A DNA stretch of 26,168 bases from CAMTVQ01 sp947085255 (GTDB lineage Bacteria; Bacteroidota; Bacteroidia; Sphingobacteriales; Sphingobacteriaceae). Under the pieces are notes generated by a model, which searched no databases, had not been told where the DNA came from, and worked only from the letters and a program-made list of their open reading frames with translations. Shown here piece by piece: positions 6,669 through 13,964 of this stretch (its first letter is position 1; the number at the start of each line of letters is the position of its first letter). Location of the stretch: contig CAMTVQ010000016.1 in assembly GCA_947085255.1 (NCBI GenBank), forward strand, positions 1 to 26,168. Reading direction: 5' to 3'. The position numbers and the translations under genes were made by a program.

Positions 6669-7688
6669 CTAATCAATAAGACTTAGCCCTAATCCAGGTT
6701 TGTCGCTGTATTGGCATATTCCGTTTTTTAAAACTGGAGTACTAAAAGGTTGCTCGGCAAGCATCCAAGGGCCATCAATATCTACATAATCGGCTAGTGG
6801 AGCAATACTAAGTGCGGCATAGGTGGCACAGCTGGTTTCTGTCATACAGCCAATTAAAGTTTTTAAACCCAACTTTTTTGCCTTATTAAATAGTTGTAAT
6901 GCCTCATAAATCCCTGTGCTTTTCATTAATTTAATATTAATGCCATCTACACAGTCCACCATTTTTTCTATATCACTCAATCGCTGACAGCTCTCATCGG
7001 CAATAATAGGAATAGGGCTTTTAGCTTTTAGCCATGCTAAATCGGCTAGATTGTTTTTCTCAAATGGTTGTTCTAATAATAAAATGCCTTGTTCTTTCAG
7101 GTAATACGACATATCTAAGGCATATTCTCGGTCTTTCCAGCCCTGATTTACATCGGCATATAACAGCTTGTCAGTCGTTTTTCTAATAGCAGCAACTAAT
7201 GCGTTGTCATTAACAGAACCTAATTTAATTTTTAGGAAACTAAATGCCTCCGCTTCTTTTATCTTTTTAGTAAGCTCATTTGGCTCGGAAATGCCAATAG
7301 TGCAGGCTGTTGGTTTTAAATCTGCTTGTTTGCTGCCTAATAGTTGCCAAAGAGGTTGTTGTGTTATTTTTCCCCATAAATCATGTAGGGCAATATCTAC
7401 GGCGGCTTTTGCTGCTGTGTTACCAGATGATAAATGATCTAAATAGGCATGTATTTGCTCAAAATCAAAGGGGTATTGAAACAAAGAAGTGTTGATTTTT
7501 TGAAAAAATACAGTAGCTGTTTCATGGTTTTCAGCGAGGTAAGGAGGCATGGCTGCTTCTCCGTAACCAATATGATCTTGATAGTGCAATTGCACTAAAG
7601 TAATGGGCGTATGCGTACGACTGCTGCCATTACCCAATGTAAACGTATGACGTAGTGGTAAGTTTAGGTGCTGAAAGCTAAGTTTCAT
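6669..7688 (-). CDS. Dipeptide epimerase (L-Ala-D/L-Glu epimerase, enolase superfamily)
   Basis: This 339-residue protein shows the muconate-lactonizing subgroup of the enolase superfamily. The catalytic KxK pair is K153 and K155 (LKIKLG). Metal ligands are D179 (ADVNQGW), E206 (LLEQPFE) and D231 (IADES). The second acid-base lysine is K253 in NIKLMKSTG. The late motif DIDGP (303-307) is typical of Ala-Glu dipeptide epimerases, which convert L-Ala-D-Glu from peptidoglycan turnover into L-Ala-L-Glu for degradation in the cytoplasm. Some Bacteroidota relatives act on other dipeptides, so exact specificity is uncertain. It begins 10 nt after the DUF2027-Smr gene, suggesting an operon. A role in murein recycling is inferred from the family only. 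Confidence 0.88.
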   Translation of the reverse strand: MKLSFQHLNLPLRHTFTLGNGSSRTHTPITLVQLHYQDHIGYGEAAMPPYLAENHETATVFFQKINTSLFQYPFDFEQIHAYLDHLSSGNTAAKAAVDIALHDLWGKITQQPLWQLLGSKQADLKPTACTIGISEPNELTKKIKEAEAFSFLKIKLGSVNDNALVAAIRKTTDKLLYADVNQGWKDREYALDMSYYLKEQGILLLEQPFEKNNLADLAWLKAKSPIPIIADESCQRLSDIEKMVDCVDGINIKLMKSTGIYEALQLFNKAKKLGLKTLIGCMTETSCATYAALSIAPLADYVDIDGPWMLAEQPFSTPVLKNGICQYSDKPGLGLSLID

Positions 7689-7698
7689 GTTTGATAAA

Positions 7699-8646
7699 CT
7701 ATTTCAACAGCACTTCGGTGGCACCATACCCAAATTTTTCTTTGCGCGCATCTTTGTAGGTGCGTACATTGGGGTGATTGCTCAGCTTTTTGTGAATTTC
7801 GTATCGTAATGTGCCATTTCCTAGCCCATGAATAAAGATAATTCGCTCGAAATTATGAGCGATGGCACTATCTAAACAGCGGTTGAAGTGTGCCAACTGA
7901 AATTGCAAAATTTCGCCCGCTGGCATGGTACTGTGTTCTTCCTTTAGTTCTTCTATATGTAGGTCTACCTCTTGCTGTGGTACAAAAATGGGAGAGTTTG
8001 AGGGGCTTTTTACCGTGCCAATACTATCACGTAAGCGCTCTATATCAATGGATATTTCTGGGTTATCTAGTGCCGCATAAAATCCGTTTACCAAAAGTTG
8101 CGGTACTACTTTCTCAGTACCAAAAATGCTTTTTGGTTTTATAGTATATTGGGTGATAAGCGGCTGCTTTGGGTTAAATAGCTTGTTTCTGTGATAAACA
8201 CACTGCAAGTGAAAAGTAGGCCACAAAGTAATGGTATCGGCAGGGTAGGTAGCTAAGGAAATGCTTTTTTTGGGTTCTATAGTACCGCTACATAGCCCAT
8301 TATATTGCCCACTTTCTTCGGTGCTACAACTAAATAGTAGTTGGTAATCAGTTTGGTTAATTAGGTGAATGGTGAAGACAGACGTAGCTTTTTCGTTCCG
8401 TATCCATGCCAAAAAAACACCTTGTTCGGTGAGGCTTTTTATAGGAGCAAAATCTTCTATACTTACCTCAGTATCGAGCAGTTGAGTTTCAGAGCTGCTC
8501 ACAATTACGAGTTCTGTTGCTAATACCGTAATCTCAAAATCATCTTCTATTGTAACACCAATTAATTGGTGATCAATAATGCGTGTTACCACCCCCTCTT
8601 GTCGCTCGTTTAAAAAACGCACATAATCACCAATTTTGAATTTCAT
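7699..8646 (-). CDS. DUF2027 domain protein with C-terminal Smr domain
   Basis: The 315-residue product starts MKFKIGDYVRFLNE, a small SH3-like beta domain typical of the Bacteroidota DUF2027 family. A central beta-rich region follows, and the protein ends in an Smr domain with DLHIEEL (from about 228) and HGLGNGTLR (273-281). Smr domains related to MutS2 bind or nick branched nucleic acids or stalled ribosome-mRNA complexes. For this fusion family the substrate is unknown to me. I choose the ATG complementing 8644-8646; 22 further upstream codons run into the repeat region and do not look coding. It lies 10 nt before the epimerase gene and is separated from the phosphohexomutase gene upstream by a repeat-built hairpin. 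Confidence 0.88.
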   Translation of the reverse strand: MKFKIGDYVRFLNERQEGVVTRIIDHQLIGVTIEDDFEITVLATELVIVSSSETQLLDTEVSIEDFAPIKSLTEQGVFLAWIRNEKATSVFTIHLINQTDYQLLFSCSTEESGQYNGLCSGTIEPKKSISLATYPADTITLWPTFHLQCVYHRNKLFNPKQPLITQYTIKPKSIFGTEKVVPQLLVNGFYAALDNPEISIDIERLRDSIGTVKSPSNSPIFVPQQEVDLHIEELKEEHSTMPAGEILQFQLAHFNRCLDSAIAHNFERIIFIHGLGNGTLRYEIHKKLSNHPNVRTYKDARKEKFGYGATEVLLK

Positions 8647-8656
8647 TTGTATATAG

Positions 8657-8738
8657 TTAATAAGTTGATTATGTAAAAAGAGTTGATTAAGTATATGGAG
8701 TGTTTTACTCAATTACTTAATCAACTTAATAACTTATT
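8657..8738. repeat. AT-rich palindromic repeat built of degenerate octamers
   Basis: Between the phosphohexomutase and DUF2027-Smr genes lies a perfect 13-bp inverted repeat (AGTTGATTAAGTA at 8681-8693, TACTTAATCAACT at 8714-8726). A smaller nested stem sits in its loop (GAGT 8698-8701, ACTC 8707-8710). The flanks repeat the same unit: AAGTTGATTA also occurs at 8662-8671 as a direct copy, and the right side runs as near-octamers (ACTCAATT, ACTTAATC, AACTTAAT, AACTTATT). It may fold as a weak terminator or messenger-end structure, but the tandem organisation looks like a repeated element of the kind scattered through Bacteroidota genomes. Confidence 0.7.
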
Positions 8739-8740
8739 TA

Positions 8741-10150
8741 TTACCCAAGTAATGTTTTTTCTGCAGCCGCAAGCATTTTAAACGCTTTTTCCGACGTAGC
8801 AGATTCTGCATACACGCGTAATACAGGTTCAGTACCCGATGGACGTATCATAATCCACTCGTCGTTGCCCAAATGGAATTTATAGCCGTCCATATCTTCT
8901 GTACGTTCTACTTTATAGTTTCCAAAACTGGTGTATTTGCCTGTTTTACAATTGGTAATTACGTTTTGCTTGGTGCTTTCGTCAATATGTAAGTCGCTGC
9001 GTTCAAAAGCAAAAGAGCCTACGGTATCGTACACTTCATCAATCAAATCACTTAACGGTCTGCCCGTTTTAGCCATAAATTCCCAAATGGTTAAACCCAT
9101 CCAAATACCATCACGTTCGGGTATATGACCCGTTGTGGCAATTCCACCCGACTCTTCGCCACCTACTAAAAAAGGTTCGTTACTGCTTACCATTAAGTCG
9201 CAAATGTATTTAAAGCCGATTTTTGTAGTGGTGTGTGGTAAACTATATAGCGCACACATTTTTTCAATTTTTTGGGTGCACGAAAAGGTGGTAATTACAC
9301 GCCCATTCAGTCCCTTTTCTCTGTGTAAATATTGAATAAGTAATAAGATGATGTGGTGCGAATCAACAAAATTTCCTTCGCCATCGTACAAGCCGATACG
9401 GTCAGCATCGCCATCAGTAGCAAGCGCACAATCAATGTTTTCAGATAATTTAATTACCTCACACAGTTCTTGCAGGTTTTTATGGATAGGTTCTGGTGCT
9501 TGTCCGTCAAAGCCAGGGTTGTGATCGCAATGCAAAAATGTAATATCTGGCAATAAACGGCGCATTACATTTTGTCCGGCGCCATACATCGCATCATATG
9601 CTAGATTTAGTCCACTGTTTCTAATGGCATCCATGTCGAAATTAGCTTCCACATGGTCGCAATACATAGTCTCTAAATCTGTATATTCGATAAGTCCACT
9701 TTTTTTGTAATGTTCTAACGAAGCTAATTCGAGTTCAACACTATTTGGAATGCTGTTTTCTATTTCTTCTATTACAGCAGGAATAGCAGGTCCGCCATAA
9801 TGTGCTTTAATTTTATATCCGTTGTAATCTGCTGGGTTATGGCTAGCCGTAATAATGATTCCGGCAGTGGCTTTGTGGTTTACCGTAGCCAACGAAACCA
9901 TTGGAGTAGATACAAATACATTGTCGGCCAAAAAAACTTTTATTCCTTCGTGTGCAAATACGCGTGCTACCGTATCTGCAAATAACTTGCCTGCAAAACG
10001 GCAATCGTGACCAACGACTGCGCTTGGAGTTGGTGATGTTGACTTTAACCATTGAGCAGTAGCATATGCTACACGCTGTACATTATCTACCGTAAACTCT
10101 TGAGCAATTATTGCTCTCCAACCGTCGGTTCCGAATTTTATTTTTGTCAT
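8741..10150 (-). CDS. Phosphoglucomutase/phosphomannomutase family protein
   Basis: This 469-residue alpha-D-phosphohexomutase has all four active-site loops: TASHNP with phosphoserine S103, the metal loop DGDADR (246-251), the sugar-binding loop GEESGG (331-336), and the phosphate-binding loop RPSGTEP (436-442). It should interconvert hexose 1- and 6-phosphates in the cytoplasm, feeding glycogen, nucleotide-sugar or glycolytic pools. The GEESGG loop fits glucose- or mannose-type substrates rather than glucosamine, in contrast to the second mutase at 13965-15377 with GEGNGG. It is transcribed away from lysC across an 80-bp intergenic region that holds a -7 box for each direction. Substrate preference cannot be settled from sequence alone. 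Confidence 0.92.
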   Translation of the reverse strand: MTKIKFGTDGWRAIIAQEFTVDNVQRVAYATAQWLKSTSPTPSAVVGHDCRFAGKLFADTVARVFAHEGIKVFLADNVFVSTPMVSLATVNHKATAGIIITASHNPADYNGYKIKAHYGGPAIPAVIEEIENSIPNSVELELASLEHYKKSGLIEYTDLETMYCDHVEANFDMDAIRNSGLNLAYDAMYGAGQNVMRRLLPDITFLHCDHNPGFDGQAPEPIHKNLQELCEVIKLSENIDCALATDGDADRIGLYDGEGNFVDSHHIILLLIQYLHREKGLNGRVITTFSCTQKIEKMCALYSLPHTTTKIGFKYICDLMVSSNEPFLVGGEESGGIATTGHIPERDGIWMGLTIWEFMAKTGRPLSDLIDEVYDTVGSFAFERSDLHIDESTKQNVITNCKTGKYTSFGNYKVERTEDMDGYKFHLGNDEWIMIRPSGTEPVLRVYAESATSEKAFKMLAAAEKTLLG

Positions 10151-10179
10151 ACTTAAAAGAATAGGGTGTTATAAGGGTG

Positions 10180-10187
10180 CAAAAGTA
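10180..10187 (-). promoter_or_regulatory. -7 box for the phosphohexomutase gene (TACTTTTG)
   Basis: The minus strand reads TACTTTTG, an exact TAnnTTTG match, 29 nt before the ATG complementing 10148-10150. This gives a normal short leader. No TTG is seen at the usual -33 spacing. Confidence 0.55.
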
Positions 10188-10199
10188 GCGATTAATACC

Positions 10200-10207
10200 T
10201 ATTTTTG
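10200..10207 (+). promoter_or_regulatory. -7 box for lysC (TATTTTTG)
   Basis: TATTTTTG matches TAnnTTTG and lies 23 nt before the lysC ATG. Together with the minus-strand box at 10180-10187 it forms a compact divergent promoter pair, the boxes being separated by 12 nt, so the two initiation complexes could compete. Confidence 0.5.
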
Positions 10208-10230
10208 ATACGCTTAACTTAAACTTAATA

Positions 10231-11544
10231 ATGCACGTTTTAAAATTTGGTGGTACGTCGGTAGGTAGTCCAGAACGAATAAAAGGCTTAATAGATATAA
10301 TTGATGTTCGACAAAAGCAGATAGTAGTATTATCGGCAGTGTCGGGCACTACCAATAAGTTAGTGGCTATTGCTCAAGCACTGTACGAATACAATCATGT
10401 AAAAGCTATTGAGTTGATAGATAGTTTACATCTTTTTTACGCCGATTTTGTACAAAAGCTATATACCGATTCTATTTACCTGGTACAGGCTGAGGTGCTT
10501 ATAAATCATCATTTTAATGCTATTAGGGCTTTTACACAAGACTTATTTACTATAAATGAAGAACGTGTAATTTTGGCTCAAGGAGAGTTGATTTCTACCG
10601 CATTGTTTCAGTTGTATTTACAAGAAAAAGGAGTGGTTTCGGTGTTGCTACCCGCTTTAGATTTTATGCGTACAGATGCCGAAGGTGAACCTGATATTGC
10701 GTATACCACTACCCATTTACAACCCTTAATTGATAGCCACCCAGAAGTATCTTTGTTTATTACCCAGGGGTATATTTGTCGTAATGCTTTTGGTGAAGTG
10801 GATAATTTAAAAAGAGGGGGTAGTGATTATTCGGCATCCTTAATTGGTGCTGCCTTGCGTGCTAGCGAAATACAAATTTGGACAGATATAGACGGCATGC
10901 ACAACAATGACCCTCGTATTGTGAAGAACACACGTCCTCTTTCGCAACTTTCGTTTGATGAAGCGGCAGAATTGGCCTATTTTGGAGCTAAAATTTTGCA
11001 TCCCCAAAGTATATTACCTGCACGTAAATATAGAATACCTGTGCGCTTGCTCAATACCATGCAGCCCAGTGCTAAAGGAACTTTGATAACCGAACAAAGT
11101 GGCACAGAAACAATTAAAGCGATTGCTGCCAAAGACGGCATTGTGGCCATTAATATATTATCGAGCCGTATGTTGCTGGCGCATGGTTTTTTACGCAAGG
11201 TTTTCGAGGTGTTTGAACGTTATGCAACACCTATAGATATGATTACCACGTCGGAGGTGGCTGTATCTGTAACAATAGATAACACGACTCACTTAGAAAA
11301 AATTAGAGCTGAATTAGCCATTTTTGGAGAGGTAAAAGTGGATGTGGATTGTAGTATTATTTGTGTGGTAGGAAATTTTGCAGCTAGCGCACATGGTTAT
11401 GCTTCGCGTGTTTTTGAAGGTCTTAAACATATTCCAATTCGCATGATTTCATATGGTGGAAGTGATAATAATATTTCGCTACTTGTAAAAACACAAGACA
11501 AAAACGAAGCGTTAAAATCATTACACGGTCGGTTATTTGATTAG
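10231..11544 (+). CDS. lysC: Monofunctional aspartate kinase
   Basis: This 437-residue aspartokinase phosphorylates aspartate, the first step to lysine, threonine and methionine. The amino-acid kinase domain shows KFGGTSVGS (5-13), RGGSDYSA (195-202) and WTDIDGMHNNDPRIV (217-231). The C-terminal part (about 300-437) contains tandem ACT regulatory domains, including the TPIDMITTSEVAVSV segment, which implies feedback control by an end-product amino acid, most likely lysine. No homoserine dehydrogenase domain is fused. It is followed after 72 nt by lysA on the same strand, so the first and last enzymes of the diaminopimelate/lysine branch are probably co-transcribed. No lysine riboswitch is visible upstream: the distance to the divergent gene is only 80 bp. 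Confidence 0.94.
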   Translation: MHVLKFGGTSVGSPERIKGLIDIIDVRQKQIVVLSAVSGTTNKLVAIAQALYEYNHVKAIELIDSLHLFYADFVQKLYTDSIYLVQAEVLINHHFNAIRAFTQDLFTINEERVILAQGELISTALFQLYLQEKGVVSVLLPALDFMRTDAEGEPDIAYTTTHLQPLIDSHPEVSLFITQGYICRNAFGEVDNLKRGGSDYSASLIGAALRASEIQIWTDIDGMHNNDPRIVKNTRPLSQLSFDEAAELAYFGAKILHPQSILPARKYRIPVRLLNTMQPSAKGTLITEQSGTETIKAIAAKDGIVAINILSSRMLLAHGFLRKVFEVFERYATPIDMITTSEVAVSVTIDNTTHLEKIRAELAIFGEVKVDVDCSIICVVGNFAASAHGYASRVFEGLKHIPIRMISYGGSDNNISLLVKTQDKNEALKSLHGRLFD

Positions 11545-11616
11545 TCAATCAATAGCGAAAAGGGGTTGCCTGTGCCCAATTAAGTAAAGAATAACAGTTA
11601 TTAATAAGATAAAAGA

Positions 11617-12789
11617 ATGGGCCAATTACCCAATAAAACTCCCTATTACCACTACGACTTAGCCTTGTTGCAGCGCACGCTAACGTCTTGCAAAACAGCA
11701 GCAAATAAGTATGGTTTCCATATTCACTATGCATTAAAAGCCAATGCTAATAATCGCATATTAGATATAATTAAAGCGAATGGTTTTGGTGCCGATTGCG
11801 TAAGTGGCAATGAGGTGAAAAAGGCACTCGAAATTGGGTTCGACCCACAAGATATTGCCTTTGCAGGAGTTGGCAAAAGCGATGAGGAAATCTTGGTAGG
11901 CTTGCAAAATGATATTTTTTGTTTTAATGTAGAAAGTATTCCTGAGTTGGAGGTAATCAACGAATTGGCTGTGCGAGAAGGCAAGAAAGCACGTATTGCT
12001 TTGCGTTTAAATCCCAATGTAAATGCGCATACGCACCATTATATTACAACTGGGTTGGAAGAGAATAAATTCGGAATTAATCAGTGGGAATTGTCACAGG
12101 TTGTAGAGTTATTACCAACATTAAGTAATATAGAATGTATAGGGCTACATTTTCATATAGGTTCTCAAATTACAGATTTAAATGTGTTTAAAAGCTTGTG
12201 CATGCGGGTTAACGAATTTCAAAATTGGTTTGCCGAGCGTGGATTTATATTTAAACACCTTAATGTAGGCGGTGGTTTAGGTATTAACTACCAGCAACCA
12301 AATGAATATCCAGTTCCTGACTTTGAAGAATATTTTGCTGTTTTTAATCAATTTATTACCAAGTATCCACAACAGCTTATCCATTTCGAATTGGGTAGAG
12401 CGTTGGTAGCCCAATGCGGAAGCCTTATTACTAAGGTATTATATATCAAAAAAGGGCTAAAAACTAATTTTGCTATTGTAGATGCGGGCATGACAGAATT
12501 ATTGCGCCCTGCTTTGTATCAAGCGTACCATAAAATAGAAGTCATTAGTCGTAAGACTTTAGTCGATAGTGAAAAGGACTTAGGACTTAGTACTTACGAC
12601 TTACGACTAATAAAATACGATGTAGTAGGCCCTATTTGCGAATCGTCAGATTGTTTTGGTAAAGCGGTAGAATTACCCTTTATTCAGCGTGGAGATTATT
12701 TAACCATTCGTTCTGCTGGTGCCTATGGCGAAGTAATGAGTTCTAAATATAATTTACGCGAGCAAAATGAAGTAGTATTTGAGGGATAA
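11617..12789 (+). CDS. lysA: Diaminopimelate decarboxylase with an in-frame repeat insertion
   Basis: The 390-residue product is a fold-III PLP decarboxylase converting meso-diaminopimelate to lysine. Visible motifs are YALKANAN with PLP lysine K41, HFHIGSQ (178-184), the phosphate-binding GGGLG (218-222), CESSD (341-345) with the cross-dimer active-site cysteine, and the SAGAYGEVM segment. Between the conserved YHKIE and YDVVGPICESSD segments there are about 15 more residues than I expect in related proteins; residues 310-332 are encoded by a palindromic heptamer repeat (12544-12611) that keeps the frame open. The insertion falls in a loop just before the CESSD strand, so the enzyme may still be active. 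It follows lysC by 72 nt and ends 13 bp from the convergent cysteine desulfurase gene. Confidence 0.93.
   Translation: MGQLPNKTPYYHYDLALLQRTLTSCKTAANKYGFHIHYALKANANNRILDIIKANGFGADCVSGNEVKKALEIGFDPQDIAFAGVGKSDEEILVGLQNDIFCFNVESIPELEVINELAVREGKKARIALRLNPNVNAHTHHYITTGLEENKFGINQWELSQVVELLPTLSNIECIGLHFHIGSQITDLNVFKSLCMRVNEFQNWFAERGFIFKHLNVGGGLGINYQQPNEYPVPDFEEYFAVFNQFITKYPQQLIHFELGRALVAQCGSLITKVLYIKKGLKTNFAIVDAGMTELLRPALYQAYHKIEVISRKTLVDSEKDLGLSTYDLRLIKYDVVGPICESSDCFGKAVELPFIQRGDYLTIRSAGAYGEVMSSKYNLREQNEVVFEG
12544..12611. repeat. In-frame palindromic heptamer repeat inside lysA
   Basis: A 68-bp element has perfect 12-bp terminal arms (ATTAGTCGTAAG at 12544-12555, CTTACGACTAAT at 12600-12611). 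It is built from heptamers. The right side, 12577-12611, reads GACTTAG twice, then TACTTAC, GACTTAC and GACTAAT. The left side is the degenerate inverse, with ATTAGTC, GTAAGAC, TTTAGTC and GATAGTG. It is translated within lysA (residues 310-332) without a stop codon. The design recalls palindromic elements that insert in frame into genes, as known from Rickettsia, but family membership here is not established. Confidence 0.75.
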
Positions 12790-12802
12790 TAATCCGCGGC
12801 TC

Positions 12803-13939
12803 TTACGCTTTCACTAACACCAACTCTTTTATCTTTTCGATAGCATAATCCACTTCTTCTGTTGTATTGTATTTACTAAAAGAAAAACGAACAGCTGCAC
12901 GGTTAGGATCTACACCAAGTGCATTAAGCACATGTGAGCCCACGTTAGAACCTGAAGAGCAAGCGCTGCCTCCAGATACAGAGATACCAGCAATATCTAA
13001 ACTAAAAAGCATCATTTCGGCCATATCGCTAGGTGGAAATGATACATTTAATACAGTATACAAGCTTTTAGCGGTATCGCTATCGCAGTTAAAACAGACA
13101 TCAGGAATATTTGCCTTTAGCTGCTCTGCCATATAGTTTTTTAATCCTTGTATATGGGTATGGTGTTCTTCCATTTCGGTGTAGGCTATCTCTAATGCTT
13201 TTGCCAATCCTACAATGCCGTACACGTTTTCGGTGCCTCCACGCATATTTCGTTCTTGCGCACCACCGTATATAAATGGTTTTATTTTTATGTTGTGGTT
13301 AATGTATAAAAAACCAACACCTTTTGGTCCGTGTAGTTTATGTGCAGCACAGGTAATAAAATGCACTTTAAGTTTACTTAAATCGTGCGCATAGTGCCCT
13401 ATTGTTTGCACAGTATCACAATGAAAAATGGCTTGGTGTTTTTCGCAAATAAGTCCTACTTGCTCAATATCTAATAAATTACCAATTTCATTATTGGCAT
13501 GCATTAAAGACACAAAAGATTTGGGATTAGCAGCCAATAATTGCTCTAAATGGGCTAAATCAGCATGTCCTCTTTCGTCTAAATGTACGTAACTTAGTTT
13601 TATTAAGCCCTCATGTTCCATGTGTTGCAGCGTATGCAATACAGCATGGTGTTCTATTTTAGAGGTAATAGCATGGGTAATATTTAAATCAATTATGCCA
13701 CGACGAATAGCCATATTATCAGCCTCTGTACCACCCGATGTAAAAAATATTTCGGAAGGAGAGGTGTTTAGTAATTTTGCTATGGTTTTTCGTGCTTGTT
13801 CTATAATAGCACGTACTTCTCTGCCATGACCGTGTATAGAAGATGGATTGCCATAGTTGGTTTGCATACACTGAAACATGCTTTCTAGCACATTTTTGTC
13901 AATTGGGGTAGTAGCTGCATTATCAAAGTAAACACGCAT
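12803..13939 (-). CDS. Cysteine desulfurase (NifS/IscS-like)
   Basis: This 378-residue PLP enzyme removes sulfur from cysteine to supply Fe-S cluster or thio-tRNA synthesis. It has the SGGTEADN cofactor segment (68-75), the EHHAVL motif (96-101), PLP lysine K201 in CAAHKLHGPKG, and the catalytic cysteine C327 in GGSACSSGS within the mobile loop. The length and short SACSSGS loop fit the class I NifS/IscS group rather than SufS. No scaffold genes (iscU, sufBCD) are nearby. The gene lies 25 nt downstream of the glmM-like gene and is probably co-transcribed with it. It converges on lysA with only 13 bp between the stop codons and no hairpin in between, so transcripts from both sides are likely to overlap. 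Confidence 0.93.
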   Translation of the reverse strand: MRVYFDNAATTPIDKNVLESMFQCMQTNYGNPSSIHGHGREVRAIIEQARKTIAKLLNTSPSEIFFTSGGTEADNMAIRRGIIDLNITHAITSKIEHHAVLHTLQHMEHEGLIKLSYVHLDERGHADLAHLEQLLAANPKSFVSLMHANNEIGNLLDIEQVGLICEKHQAIFHCDTVQTIGHYAHDLSKLKVHFITCAAHKLHGPKGVGFLYINHNIKIKPFIYGGAQERNMRGGTENVYGIVGLAKALEIAYTEMEEHHTHIQGLKNYMAEQLKANIPDVCFNCDSDTAKSLYTVLNVSFPPSDMAEMMLFSLDIAGISVSGGSACSSGSNVGSHVLNALGVDPNRAAVRFSFSKYNTTEEVDYAIEKIKELVLVKA

Positions 13940-13964
13940 AATAAAAATGTCTTAGTTGGAAATA

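Noticed and set aside
10151..10230. Lysine riboswitch upstream of lysC
   Set aside because: The leader after the -7 box is only about 20 nt, far too short, and no riboswitch motifs are visible.
10083..10355. Minus-strand 90-codon frame across the pgm-lysC divergent region
   Set aside because: It crosses the start of lysC and the start of the phosphohexomutase gene, both with strong family evidence, and covers both -7 boxes.
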